Shown here: piece after piece, positions 56,784 to 64,000 of the stretch
How the letters are laid out: each line of letters opens with the position of its first letter
Position numbering within the stretch: the first letter of the stretch is position 1
Origin: Aspidiotus rigidus
Taxonomy: Eukaryota; Arthropoda; Insecta; Hemiptera; Diaspididae
Assembly: GCA_035079385.1 (NCBI GenBank)
Contig: JAVHKY010000049.1
Span: 372,001 to 436,000, forward strand
DNA length: 64,000 bases
Direction: 5' to 3'
Program-made: the position numbers and the translations under genes
Notes under the pieces: generated by a model
What the model was told of the DNA's origin: nothing
Seen by the model: the letters and a program-made list of their open reading frames with translations, nothing else
Database searches by the model: none

Positions 56784-57377
56784 GTACGTTTTTACTTTCT
56801 TCTTTCTCGTTTATTAAAACTCGAGCGCGCGAGCACTCGATGTACATGTAAGGATGCGGCACACACTTTTTCTACATTGAATTTTCGCGAAAATATCGAT
56901 TCGCAGCTGAATGAAAGAAATAATATTGTCACAAGTGCTCTCGTCGAGCTCCTTTCGAGACCTCTTCCCGGCGAGAAGTCAATAGGATCGGGATCTAATT
57001 AAATTAGTCTTCGCATCTCGGCTGTATTTAAATATGAAATAAAATCATCTAAAACTGTTTTTATATAGAAGTATATCAATATGCTCATCATCATCTCATC
57101 AATATTCCTCGAATTACCGAAGGAGAAATTTAATTTTGGTAGTTACTCTCTCTCTTTTCCTTCCTTTTATATTCGTTTCGTTCGGTGAAATATTTTCGTC
57201 TTCCTACTCTCGTAACAGCTATAAAAATTGATGACTATCTGGAGATATATACGAACAAGTGAACCGAATACATAATCTATGCTGTCCCGCTTTTCTTTTT
57301 CTTTTCTTATATTTTTGTTTTCTTAAAGTTATTAAGTCGGTTTCATACATTGGTGTGGATTTATTGCGTTTTTGCAG

Positions 57378-57497
57378 AGGATGTTGTTAGTCATCTGAAC
57401 ATATCAAACACGCGAGTCGAGCACGGTGGACTTTATTCGTGTATCGCTCGAAATATATTAGGATCTGTGCAGCATTCGGCGATGCTCAACGTTCACG
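57378..57497 (+). CDS. Dscam-like: Dscam-like gene, exon encoding second part of Ig5
   Basis: The acceptor GTTTTTGCAG and donor GTAATG bound 120 bp encoding EDVVSHLNISNTRVEHGGLYSC (second Cys in the Y-x-C motif) and ARNILGSVQHSAMLNVHG. Phase 1-1. The upstream intron (56,784-57,377) shows no second Ig-like exon. Confidence 0.93.
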
Positions 57498-57591
57498 GTA
57501 ATGCGTCGACTTTTTTATTTTCTTCGCTTTAAATTTACGACCCGGGTCTACGGTCAAGATTGATGACAACTATGACGTGTATTGTGAAAAG

Positions 57592-57864
57592 GTTCACCAG
57601 TGTCGCGGCCGATGATGAATCTGACCGTCGAATCCGGCGTTAACGTGTATTTGCGATGCCCGGCGTCCGGCTACCCCATTTCCAGCACGACGTGGCAATT
57701 CGGCGGGAAGCAACTACCCTTTGAATCGCGTCACCGAGTGTTCAGTAACGGTACTCTGTTAATTAGACAGGTGGTCGGACAAAAGGATCAGGGTGAATTT
57801 ACTTGCACCATTAAGAATCAGAACGACCAGTCGGCTGTGGGACGACTATTCCTTACTGTGATGG
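57592..57864 (+). CDS. Dscam-like: Dscam-like gene, exon encoding Ig6
   Basis: The donor GTAAGT at 57,865 is strong. The acceptor is ambiguous: AAAAG|GT at 57,591 and CAG|TG at 57,600 both keep phase 1, with the second dropping three residues. The peptide has RPMMNLTVESGVNVYLRCPASGYP (first Cys), TTWQFGGKQLP (core Trp), NGTLLIRQV, GEFTCTIKNQND (second Cys) and VGRLFLTVMG. It is a single undivided Ig6. The next exon (Ig7 in this family) is not found before 64,000. Confidence 0.9.
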
Positions 57865-58500
57865 GTAAGTCAACGGCGTAATTAACTCTTTCTCCTTCGA
57901 TCATATAAGACTTGCTCACAGGAAATTTATTCTTTGAGGGAGGAGGGGGGGTGTATTCCGGTATTCCGTATCATGTGACTGTGACGGAGTACTATGATCA
58001 TCTTTTGTATCGTCAGATTATGTCGTGAGGTAGTGAATAACGTTCTAACATTGTTACGTATGTGAATGTACGATTGCCTATGCATTCGCAATAGGGCTCT
58101 CTCGCTCAACCCGAGAATTATTGCCTAGTTACGGTGAATGTATCTAAATTACTTACAGGAAACTATTATTACCTAAAAGTCTATCAATGCGATCAGCAAG
58201 ACGAAGGTTTTCGGGTTTGGACTCAGGACTGGAATACCATCAAAATTACAGCCAAGGATAAAGTATTGCATGAAATTTTATTCAAACCTCCTTCCTTCCA
58301 CCTTGAAAAGGCTCTAGCCGGGTAAGGAGGGGAAAATGGCCTTGGTCGGAAAATGTTTCAAATGTCCGTCAAAATGTTTTACCCAACGAGAAAACTCGAA
58401 ATCCAAAAAATTGGACCCATCCGCTCACCCACATGGGCTGCAGAGTGATTTTTAAGCCTAAAATCCAAATGGCTATATCTCAGCCAATAACACTACTGAA
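57865..58500. other. Start of the Dscam intron after Ig6
   Basis: No exon or element is recognised up to the palindromic element that begins at about 58,510. Confidence 0.4.
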
Positions 58501-58730
58501 CAAATTTCAAATTTTTGAATGAACATGAACTATCTAAGGAGTTCCTAGAAGTATTTCTCACGCTGAACACTATGCCGTTGGCCGTTTTTCGCTATCACAT
58601 CGGAGTTCCGAGTAATTCGCGTTTGAAAATTGAAAAATCGCCAAAAACTGTACCTGTATAACACGGTATCATAGGAAAAACAGAATAATGCGGTATGTTC
58701 CACAGCACGAAAATGTAGTTTGAACCTTAC

Positions 58731-58855
58731 TGTAAGACCTCGGAACGCAACGATAATAACTACCACGTGGTTTCACAAGCGCATTTATTTCTCAACTAGA
58801 TAACGTATCAATACAATACGGAGACGGTACAAATTCATCTCTCTTATCTCCCACA
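58731..58855 (-). repeat. Gypsy-2 3' LTR (125 bp)
   Basis: Unusually short LTR; identical to 63,197-63,321 over its full length by eye. On the minus strand it begins TGTGGGAGATAAG and ends GGTCTTACA. Confidence 0.97.
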
Positions 58856-58869
58856 TCACTCCCCCCCAG
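58856..58869 (-). promoter_or_regulatory. Gypsy-2 polypurine tract
   Basis: The minus strand reads CTGGGGGGGAGTGA immediately upstream of the 3' LTR, the expected position of the plus-strand DNA primer in retrotransposon replication. Confidence 0.8.
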
Positions 58870-59022
58870 TGCGAAACGCACGAAAAACTATTTACATAGG
58901 AGTGAAACGTTGTAAAAATAAAAATAAATGCAAAATAATACGATACGAACGGGGTTGGGAACGAAAAAAGAAAAAAAAATCAAAAAAGAGTAAAAAATCA
59001 CATAAGAATAAAATTTTGGTAA

Positions 59023-62000
59023 CTATTTAGGGTATTTCCCTGCAAATCGAACTTTTCGAACCGGTTGTCTTCTCGGCGTCTTTGGGACTATTGTGACAGT
59101 CTTTGAAGTAGAAACGGAGGTGGGTGCGGGCACAAATTTCGGCTCCTCCAATAAAAACGCCGGCTTGACACGATCCAATGACATTTTAACGATTCGCCCG
59201 TCCAACCCAACGGTAATCGTTTTCTCATCCCGATCGATAACTCGATGCGGTCCGGTATACGGTGGTTCTAATGATTTCCGCTGCATCTCTACTCGAACAA
59301 ATACGTGAGTGCAGCTGTGCAGTGTAGATGGCACATATATCGGACTGGTTCCGTGCCTCGGGGAATTCCCTGCAAACTTCCTCAATGCTGCGCTGAGCCG
59401 CCGAACAAATTCCGGTGCGTCGCTGATTTCGCGAGTGTCGGACGTATCGTTTGCGAAAAACTCTCCTGGCAGTCTTAATTCTGCTCCATAAACGAGCTGC
59501 GCCGCCGAGACACCTTGCTCCTCTCTTATTGCGGAACGCAGACCTAACAAGATAAACGGGAGAATTTCCACCCAATTCTCGCTCGAGTAAGCCATGATTG
59601 CGGCCTTCAGAGACCGGTGCCAGCGCTCCACCTTTCCATTGGCCTGGGGGTGGAACGCGGTAGTCCGGATCTTGTGCGCGCCCAGGATGCGCGACAAGTG
59701 TTGAAAGAGGTTCGATTCAAACTGCCTCCCCTGGTCGGTACTGATTTTCGCAGGTGCGCCAAACCTAGCGACCCACTGTTGAATAAATGTGTTGGCGACA
59801 CTCTCGGCCGTAATGCTCGATACCGGGACAGCCTCCGGCCAGCCAGTGGCCCTATCAATCATCGTAACCACGAACTCCTTCCCGTTGGCGGATGGTAGTG
59901 GTCCAACTAAGTCCATGTGAACATGTTCAAATCGCGCTGAATTTTCGAATTCGCCCAGCGGCGTTTTGGTATGACGTGATACTTTTGCCCGTTGGCAAGC
60001 AACACACGCCCTCGCCCATCTCGCGCAGTCACGTTGAACATATGGCCACACAAATCGTCGTGAAACCTGTCGCGCAGTAGCTCTAGCGCCTGGATGCGCT
60101 AACTTGTGAACTATCTCAAATGCTGCCCTACGAAATTTCTGTATTATGAAGGGGCGAACACGATTGCTGGAAACATCGCAAAAAACTTTGAAACCGTCCA
60201 TTTCCATTGGTTTCAACTTGAGTGCAGACTTCCGCGACGTCAACAACTCTTGGAGTTCAGGGTCACTCTCCTGAGCCTTCGCCAGTTCGGAATAATCGAT
60301 ACCATCAGGAAATTGGATCGCCTCGATTCGTGACAAGGCATCAGCGGGGCCATTTTCTGGTCCTGGAATATAGCGAATGTCCGTGCTGAACTGACCAATA
60401 TAATCAAGTTGACGCACGACTCGGGGTGATGAATGCTTCGAAGGGTTTGTGAATGCAAACGTCAACGGTTTGTGGTCCGTATAAATGACAAAATCTCTCC
60501 CTTCGAGCTGGTTTCGGAAATGACGAATTGAAGCGAAAATACCGAGTAGCTCCCGGTCATAAGTGGACCATTTCACCTCCGTTTGCGACAATTTTCTGGA
60601 AAAAAATGCCAAGGGTTCCAACCTACCCTCTCTCTTCTGATACAGCGCGCCGCCTATCGCGGTACTTGAAGCGTCTGTACACAGAACTATGGCCGCGTTG
60701 TCGCTAGGATGGAATAAGAGCGTTGCGTTTGCCAACGCTTGCTTGAACTCATCAAATGCTGACTTGGCTTCTTCTGACCAGTTAAGTGGTGTTTTGTCGT
60801 TCTTCTTGGATGTACATATGATCGACTGAAGACGACGTTGTATTTCAGCAGCGTGGGGTATGCTCCGGCGGAAAAAATTCGCCATACCGAGGAACCTCCT
60901 CAAGCATGCGACATCAGTCGGCAATGGATGGCTCAGAATTGGCTCGACGCGTTCTGGTTGTGGTCTGATACCATCTGCGGAAACGGTGTAGCCCAAAAAT
61001 GATACTTCCGACTGCATATAACTGCATTTCGCGACGTTGATAATCAAGCCTGCATCCTCAAAACGACGTAGCACCGTCCGTACATGGGCTTCGTGATCTT
61101 TCTCATCGCTGGACGCGATCAGGACATCGTCTACATAAACATACACGTACTCAAGGTCACGAGTAAGGCCGTCGATAAATCGCTGCCACGTTTGCCCTGC
61201 GTTCTTGAGTCCGAAAGGCATGGACACGTACTCGTAGAGGCCGAAAGGCGTTATGACCGCAGTTTTCTCAATATCTTCGGGTGCCACAGGGATGTGGTGA
61301 TAAGCCCTTTTGATATCGAATGTAGAAAAAATTCTCTTTCCGGCCAGTCGCGTATTAAAATCCAAAATATTGGGTATTGGATACCGATCTGGTTTGGTTT
61401 TTCCGTTCAACACACGATAATCGCCGCAAACGCGCCATTGATCTGGTCCCTTCTTTTTTGCAACGTGAATAGGATGCGACCACGGGCTTTTTGAGGGACG
61501 AATATCGCCAAACAGGAGTAATTCCTCAAATGTGTTACGTGCTATGCGTAATTTATCCGGAGGTAAGCGTCTTGCTCTGGCTGTAGAAGGTGGACCGGTC
61601 GTCTCAATGACATGGGTGGTGGTGTGCTTGACCTTACACTCGCGACGTCGCGTAACTTGCGTTAAACCGGGAAACTCGGACAAAATACGCGAAAAGGTTG
61701 ACGAATCCAGCGTCGAAATACCGCCGAAAGAGACGTCTGAAACGACACCGCGCGACGTCATGCCTGTAGTGCTGTCGATAAGGCACTTGTTTTTCATATC
61801 CACCAAGAGGCCGTGGTCCGATAAAAAATCAGCACCCAAAATTGGGTATGGTACATCGGCTATGATGAAATGACACGGAAATACTCGACGAAAACCCAGC
61901 TGTAATTTCGCTCGGCGCTCTCCATACGTAGTAATCGGGGTACCATTAGCAGCGAATAATTTAAATGAAGATTTGTGTTTCCTTTCTTCGTCGGTGGGTG

Positions 62001-62106
62001 GCGTAGCTGAAACTTCTGCTCCAGTATCGGTGAGGAAACTTTCGGCGGTACTTTTATCGGATACAAATAGGCGCCGCGACGAGTGACTGCCAGCTGCAGC
62101 GTCCAC
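59023..62106 (-). CDS. pol: Gypsy-2 pol polyprotein (PR-RT-RH-IN)
   Basis: 1,027 codons without interruption. Protease: [11 protein letters not shown] (DTG at about residue 27). [26 protein letters not shown] (about 264), [15 protein letters not shown] and [11 protein letters not shown] (YVDD near 325). RNase [17 protein letters not shown] (about 477), [19 protein letters not shown] and PADALSR. Integrase: HKLAHPG...CVAC zinc fold (about 667-704), then Asp in HMDLVGP (about 732), Asp in STDQGRQF (791) and Glu in NGKVERWH (827), giving the D,D35E spacing. No chromodomain is seen at the C-terminus. The nominal start at 62,106 is not an ATG; pol is expected to be made as a gag-pol fusion by frameshifting. 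Confidence 0.96.
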   Translation of the reverse strand: MDAAAGSHSSRRLFVSDKSTAESFLTDTGAEVSATPPTDEERKHKSSFKLFAANGTPITTYGERRAKLQLGFRRVFPCHFIIADVPYPILGADFLSDHGLLVDMKNKCLIDSTTGMTSRGVVSDVSFGGISTLDSSTFSRILSEFPGLTQVTRRRECKVKHTTTHVIETTGPPSTARARRLPPDKLRIARNTFEELLLFGDIRPSKSPWSHPIHVAKKKGPDQWRVCGDYRVLNGKTKPDRYPIPNILDFNTRLAGKRIFSTFDIKRAYHHIPVAPEDIEKTAVITPFGLYEYVSMPFGLKNAGQTWQRFIDGLTRDLEYVYVYVDDVLIASSDEKDHEAHVRTVLRRFEDAGLIINVAKCSYMQSEVSFLGYTVSADGIRPQPERVEPILSHPLPTDVACLRRFLGMANFFRRSIPHAAEIQRRLQSIICTSKKNDKTPLNWSEEAKSAFDEFKQALANATLLFHPSDNAAIVLCTDASSTAIGGALYQKREGRLEPLAFFSRKLSQTEVKWSTYDRELLGIFASIRHFRNQLEGRDFVIYTDHKPLTFAFTNPSKHSSPRVVRQLDYIGQFSTDIRYIPGPENGPADALSRIEAIQFPDGIDYSELAKAQESDPELQELLTSRKSALKLKPMEMDGFKVFCDVSSNRVRPFIIQKFRRAAFEIVHKLAHPGARATARQVSRRFVWPYVQRDCARWARACVACQRAKVSRHTKTPLGEFENSARFEHVHMDLVGPLPSANGKEFVVTMIDRATGWPEAVPVSSITAESVANTFIQQWVARFGAPAKISTDQGRQFESNLFQHLSRILGAHKIRTTAFHPQANGKVERWHRSLKAAIMAYSSENWVEILPFILLGLRSAIREEQGVSAAQLVYGAELRLPGEFFANDTSDTREISDAPEFVRRLSAALRKFAGNSPRHGTSPIYVPSTLHSCTHVFVRVEMQRKSLEPPYTGPHRVIDRDEKTITVGLDGRIVKMSLDRVKPAFLLEEPKFVPAPTSVSTSKTVTIVPKTPRRQPVRKVRFAGKYPK

Positions 62107-62127
62107 TGACAGTCCCTCTATTTTCCC
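62085..62127 (-). promoter_or_regulatory. Gypsy-2 -1 ribosomal frameshift signal
   Basis: On the minus strand the slippery heptamer GGGAAAA (62,121-62,127) is read G GGA AAA in the gag frame and abuts the gag TAG (62,118-62,120). After a 6-nt spacer a 9-bp stem follows: GACTGTCAG (62,106-62,114) with CTGGCAGTC (62,085-62,093), one G-U pair, 12-nt loop. The pol frame is the -1 frame and is open at the slip site. Confidence 0.85.
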
Positions 62128-62936
62128 GACTTGTTTTTGAATTTCTGATATTCCTCACACCATTCCTCGCACGATCTTGCTTTATCGGCGAATTTAAAAT
62201 GGTACCAACATTTCGTCCACTTTGGATTAGGCTTCTTGGAACGGCTACGACTTCGATAGTTTTTTCTGCCCGATGCAGAGCGGTTACGATTGCGACTACG
62301 AAAATTACGTCCGCGATCGAATGCGTCGACGAGTTTTTCGAAACGATCCGTGAGCGCGTCTAATCTCGATTCAACCGAAGAATTCGCGACGCGATCGACA
62401 CCACAAGCCGCGACTTGAACTTTTTGAGACTCGCTCTCCCACACTTTGTCGGCTGCTTTCGCCGCCAAGTCGACATCGGTAACGTCCGTCAACCTGAGGG
62501 TATCGGCGACGCTGCGAGGTAGCTGTTCGTAAAACAATTCACGTAGAACTGCATTATCCACGTTGTTTCCGGCACATTCTCGCATGATGCGTAAAAATTG
62601 ACTAGGTTTTTCGTTACCTCGTTTCAAACCGCTTAGGAGCTTTTTGATCCTTGCCGCATCGGTTGGTTCAAATTCACTACGGATACGGGCAACTAACGCT
62701 TTGAAAGGATCTTTTTCAGGTTGATCATTGATGAGATCGTAGACTTTTTCGGTAATCTCGGCAGGTAATGCAGACGCGAGGTAGCAATACATCTGCTCTT
62801 GGTCGGTGATATTTGCGAGCTTTAAACGAATCTCCACTTGCTTCAACCAAACTTTGACTCCACCGGCGCCGTTTGGGTTGTACGCAGGTATGTCGACGCG
62901 CTCGATTCTGTGAGATCTCTCGTCCGTCGGACTCAT
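62118..62936 (-). CDS. gag: Gypsy-2 gag
   Basis: 272 codons from the ATG at 62,936 ([10 protein letters not shown]); an upstream in-frame extension to 62,993 is also open but less likely. The N-terminal half has a capsid-like region: [38 protein letters not shown] and [11 protein letters not shown] coiled, charged segment follows (about residues 190-220), then an Arg/Ser-rich stretch ([20 protein letters not shown]) and a single zinc-finger-like CWYHFKF...CEEWC, the form common in arthropod Gypsy elements. It assembles the particle and binds RNA. Stop TAG at 62,118. Confidence 0.94.
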   Translation of the reverse strand: MSPTDERSHRIERVDIPAYNPNGAGGVKVWLKQVEIRLKLANITDQEQMYCYLASALPAEITEKVYDLINDQPEKDPFKALVARIRSEFEPTDAARIKKLLSGLKRGNEKPSQFLRIMRECAGNNVDNAVLRELFYEQLPRSVADTLRLTDVTDVDLAAKAADKVWESESQKVQVAACGVDRVANSSVESRLDALTDRFEKLVDAFDRGRNFRSRNRNRSASGRKNYRSRSRSKKPNPKWTKCWYHFKFADKARSCEEWCEEYQKFKNKSGK

Positions 62937-63177
62937 GTCGAGAAAAAAACTCAATGAGCGAACGAACACTAACGAACCGATGATCGGAAACAATGAAAAA
63001 AAAAGGAAAATAAAAATAATAATAATAATTTCGGAAAAGATGAAAAATAAATAATTTCACATCAATCGTCGTATTAATAATAACGGCGTTGTAACGTAAA
63101 GAAGGCACCGAAACGCAGCAACTTCGTATATTAAAACAGTCTTTCCGTAAGGAAGAAAAACGAATTTCATGAATAAT

Positions 63178-63194
63178 CACGTCGGTGGTCACCA
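63178..63194 (-). promoter_or_regulatory. Gypsy-2 candidate primer binding site
   Basis: The minus strand reads TGGTGACCACCGACGTG two bases after the 5' LTR end. It starts with the TGG expected opposite a tRNA CCA end. The tRNA was not identified. Confidence 0.6.
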
Positions 63195-63196
63195 GT

Positions 63197-63321
63197 TGTA
63201 AGACCTCGGAACGCAACGATAATAACTACCACGTGGTTTCACAAGCGCATTTATTTCTCAACTAGATAACGTATCAATACAATACGGAGACGGTACAAAT
63301 TCATCTCTCTTATCTCCCACA
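63197..63321 (-). repeat. Gypsy-2 5' LTR (125 bp)
   Basis: Same 125 bp as the 3' LTR; followed by the target duplication CTTAC at 63,322. Confidence 0.97.
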
Positions 63322-63775
63322 CTTACTCTATAACATATTTAAGATCAAGAATAATCGCACTATTCTTCGAGCAGTTATGAACAATATTGTACAAGCTATT
63401 TTCACCTTCAAATGCGGGGAAACACGCGATTCTGCGTCGCGACGCGAGGACGTACATTGCCCCGCGTTCAAAGCTGAAAATAGTCTTGTACAAATATCGT
63501 TCATATCTGCTTGAAGAATTGAGCGATTATTCTAAATCGTAAATATGTTATATAGCAAGGTTCAAACTACATTTTTATGTGGTTGAACATACCTCAGTAT
63601 TCGGTTTTTACTGTGGTATTGCATTTTGGAAGTACAGTTTTCGGCAATTTTTGAATTTTCAAACGCGAATTACTCAAGACTCCAATGTGATAGCGAAAAA
63701 CAGTCAACGGCGTAGTGTTCAGCGTGAAAAATACTTTTAGAAACTTCTTAGATAGTTCATGTTCATAAGATGCTG

Positions 63776-64000
63776 TTCAGTAGTGTAATGATTGCACAGC
63801 GATGAAACTTGAGGACATTTTAGTATATGTGAACGTTCATTCATAGTATTTTTTTCAAAAAAACCCTTCATATTTTCCCTAGTTTCTAGTAAAAACAAAA
63901 AACGGGGGAGAGGCACCTGGGTAAAATCATTCATTTGAAGCGCCATACCCTCTACTACAACATACATGAGTACCATAGTCCTCGGTGGGGTGCAACATTC
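63776..64000. other. Right edge, no feature
   Basis: AT-rich DNA past the palindromic element. No Dscam exon is seen. Confidence 0.4.

Larger units (their letters stand above)
58731..63321 (-). mobile_element. Gypsy-2: intact LTR retrotransposon (Ty3/Gypsy)
   Basis: 4,591 bp with identical 125-bp LTRs (58,731-58,855 and 63,197-63,321, TGTAAGACC...CCCACA on the + strand) and the 5-bp duplication CTTAC on both sides (58,726-58,730 and 63,322-63,326). Genes run on the minus strand: gag (62,118-62,936) and pol (59,023-62,106), joined by a -1 frameshift signal. A purine tract (58,856-58,869, minus) precedes the 3' LTR and a candidate primer binding site follows the 5' LTR. Identical LTRs and open frames indicate a very recent insertion from a working element. 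No envelope ORF is present. Confidence 0.97.
58510..63775. mobile_element. Palindromic MITE-like element, split by Gypsy-2
   Basis: With Gypsy-2 removed, 58,510-58,730 plus 63,322 (or 63,327)-63,439 forms one arm and 63,440-63,775 the other. The centre is GCGTCGCGACGC at 63,434-63,445. Matching words on opposite strands include CTATATAACATATTTA/CTATAACATATTTAAG, GGTTCAAACTACATTTT, TTTCAAACGCGAATTACTC, GATGTGATAGCGAAAAAC, TAGTGTTCAGCGTGA and CTTAGATAGTTCATGTTCAT. Each arm is about 340 bp and no protein is encoded, as expected of a long-TIR non-autonomous DNA element. Confidence 0.8.

Noticed and set aside
58134..58325. 63-codon + frame after Ig6, considered as an Ig7 exon
   Set aside because: No Ig cysteine/Trp pattern and no convincing splice sites.

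Overview
The window is arthropod nuclear DNA, probably from an insect. The evidence is nine spliced exons of a Dscam-family immunoglobulin receptor gene on the + strand, introns with GT...AG ends, and transposable elements of typical arthropod families. There is no operon structure, no ribosome binding sites and no dense coding, so it is not bacterial or viral. The species cannot be named from sequence alone.

Host gene. The Dscam-like exons run from 30,466 to 57,864 and encode Ig1 to Ig6 (596 codons, all phases consistent). The signal-peptide exon lies upstream and was not identified. Ig7, the fibronectin III domains and the membrane segment must lie beyond the right edge. I see no arrays of alternative exons in Ig2 or Ig3, and Ig2 is one undivided exon, so this looks like a non-hypervariable paralogue or a single-isoform ectodomain.

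Mobile elements fill most of the rest. From 1 to 30.4 kb there are Penelope-like element (PLE) fragments (1-428, 5.8-7.3, 7.6-8.2, 13.4-16.0, 24.0-24.2 kb), a degenerate LINE with RNase H (11.6-13.1 kb), three copies of a non-coding element with terminal inverted repeats and an AT-rich microsatellite core (0.76, 20.96 and 21.9 kb), minisatellites, and a large foldback element (about 26.6-29.9 kb). Intron 1 (30.65-36.67 kb) holds RTE-type LINE debris and a possible tRNA-derived SINE head. Intron 2 (36.8-52.4 kb) contains a three-level nest: PLE-A (37,124-50,292) is split by PLE-B (37,967-49,167), which is split by the LTR retrotransposon Gypsy-1 (40,102-48,952). Each level has a readable target-site duplication. 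Downstream of the nest lie two further PLE remnants. The intron inside Ig3 holds a second copy of an unclassified dispersed repeat. Right of the last exon, an intact young LTR retrotransposon, Gypsy-2 (58,731-63,321, minus strand), sits inside one arm of a palindromic MITE-like element.

The most notable observations are: (1) Gypsy-2 has identical LTRs, open gag and pol, and a textbook -1 frameshift signal (GGGAAAA, 6-nt spacer, 9-bp stem) abutting the gag stop codon; (2) Gypsy-1 has LTRs differing at only 2 of 423 positions, but its gag and integrase are broken, and it carries a long array of a repeated hairpin motif plus an unexplained third ORF; (3) the nested insertion stack; (4) the foldback element built from two different tandem repeats in opposite orientation; (5) a hammerhead-ribozyme-like GATGA / short stem / GAAA motif in the PLE 3' ends; (6) two PLE copies sharing the same frame-breaking 1-bp difference.
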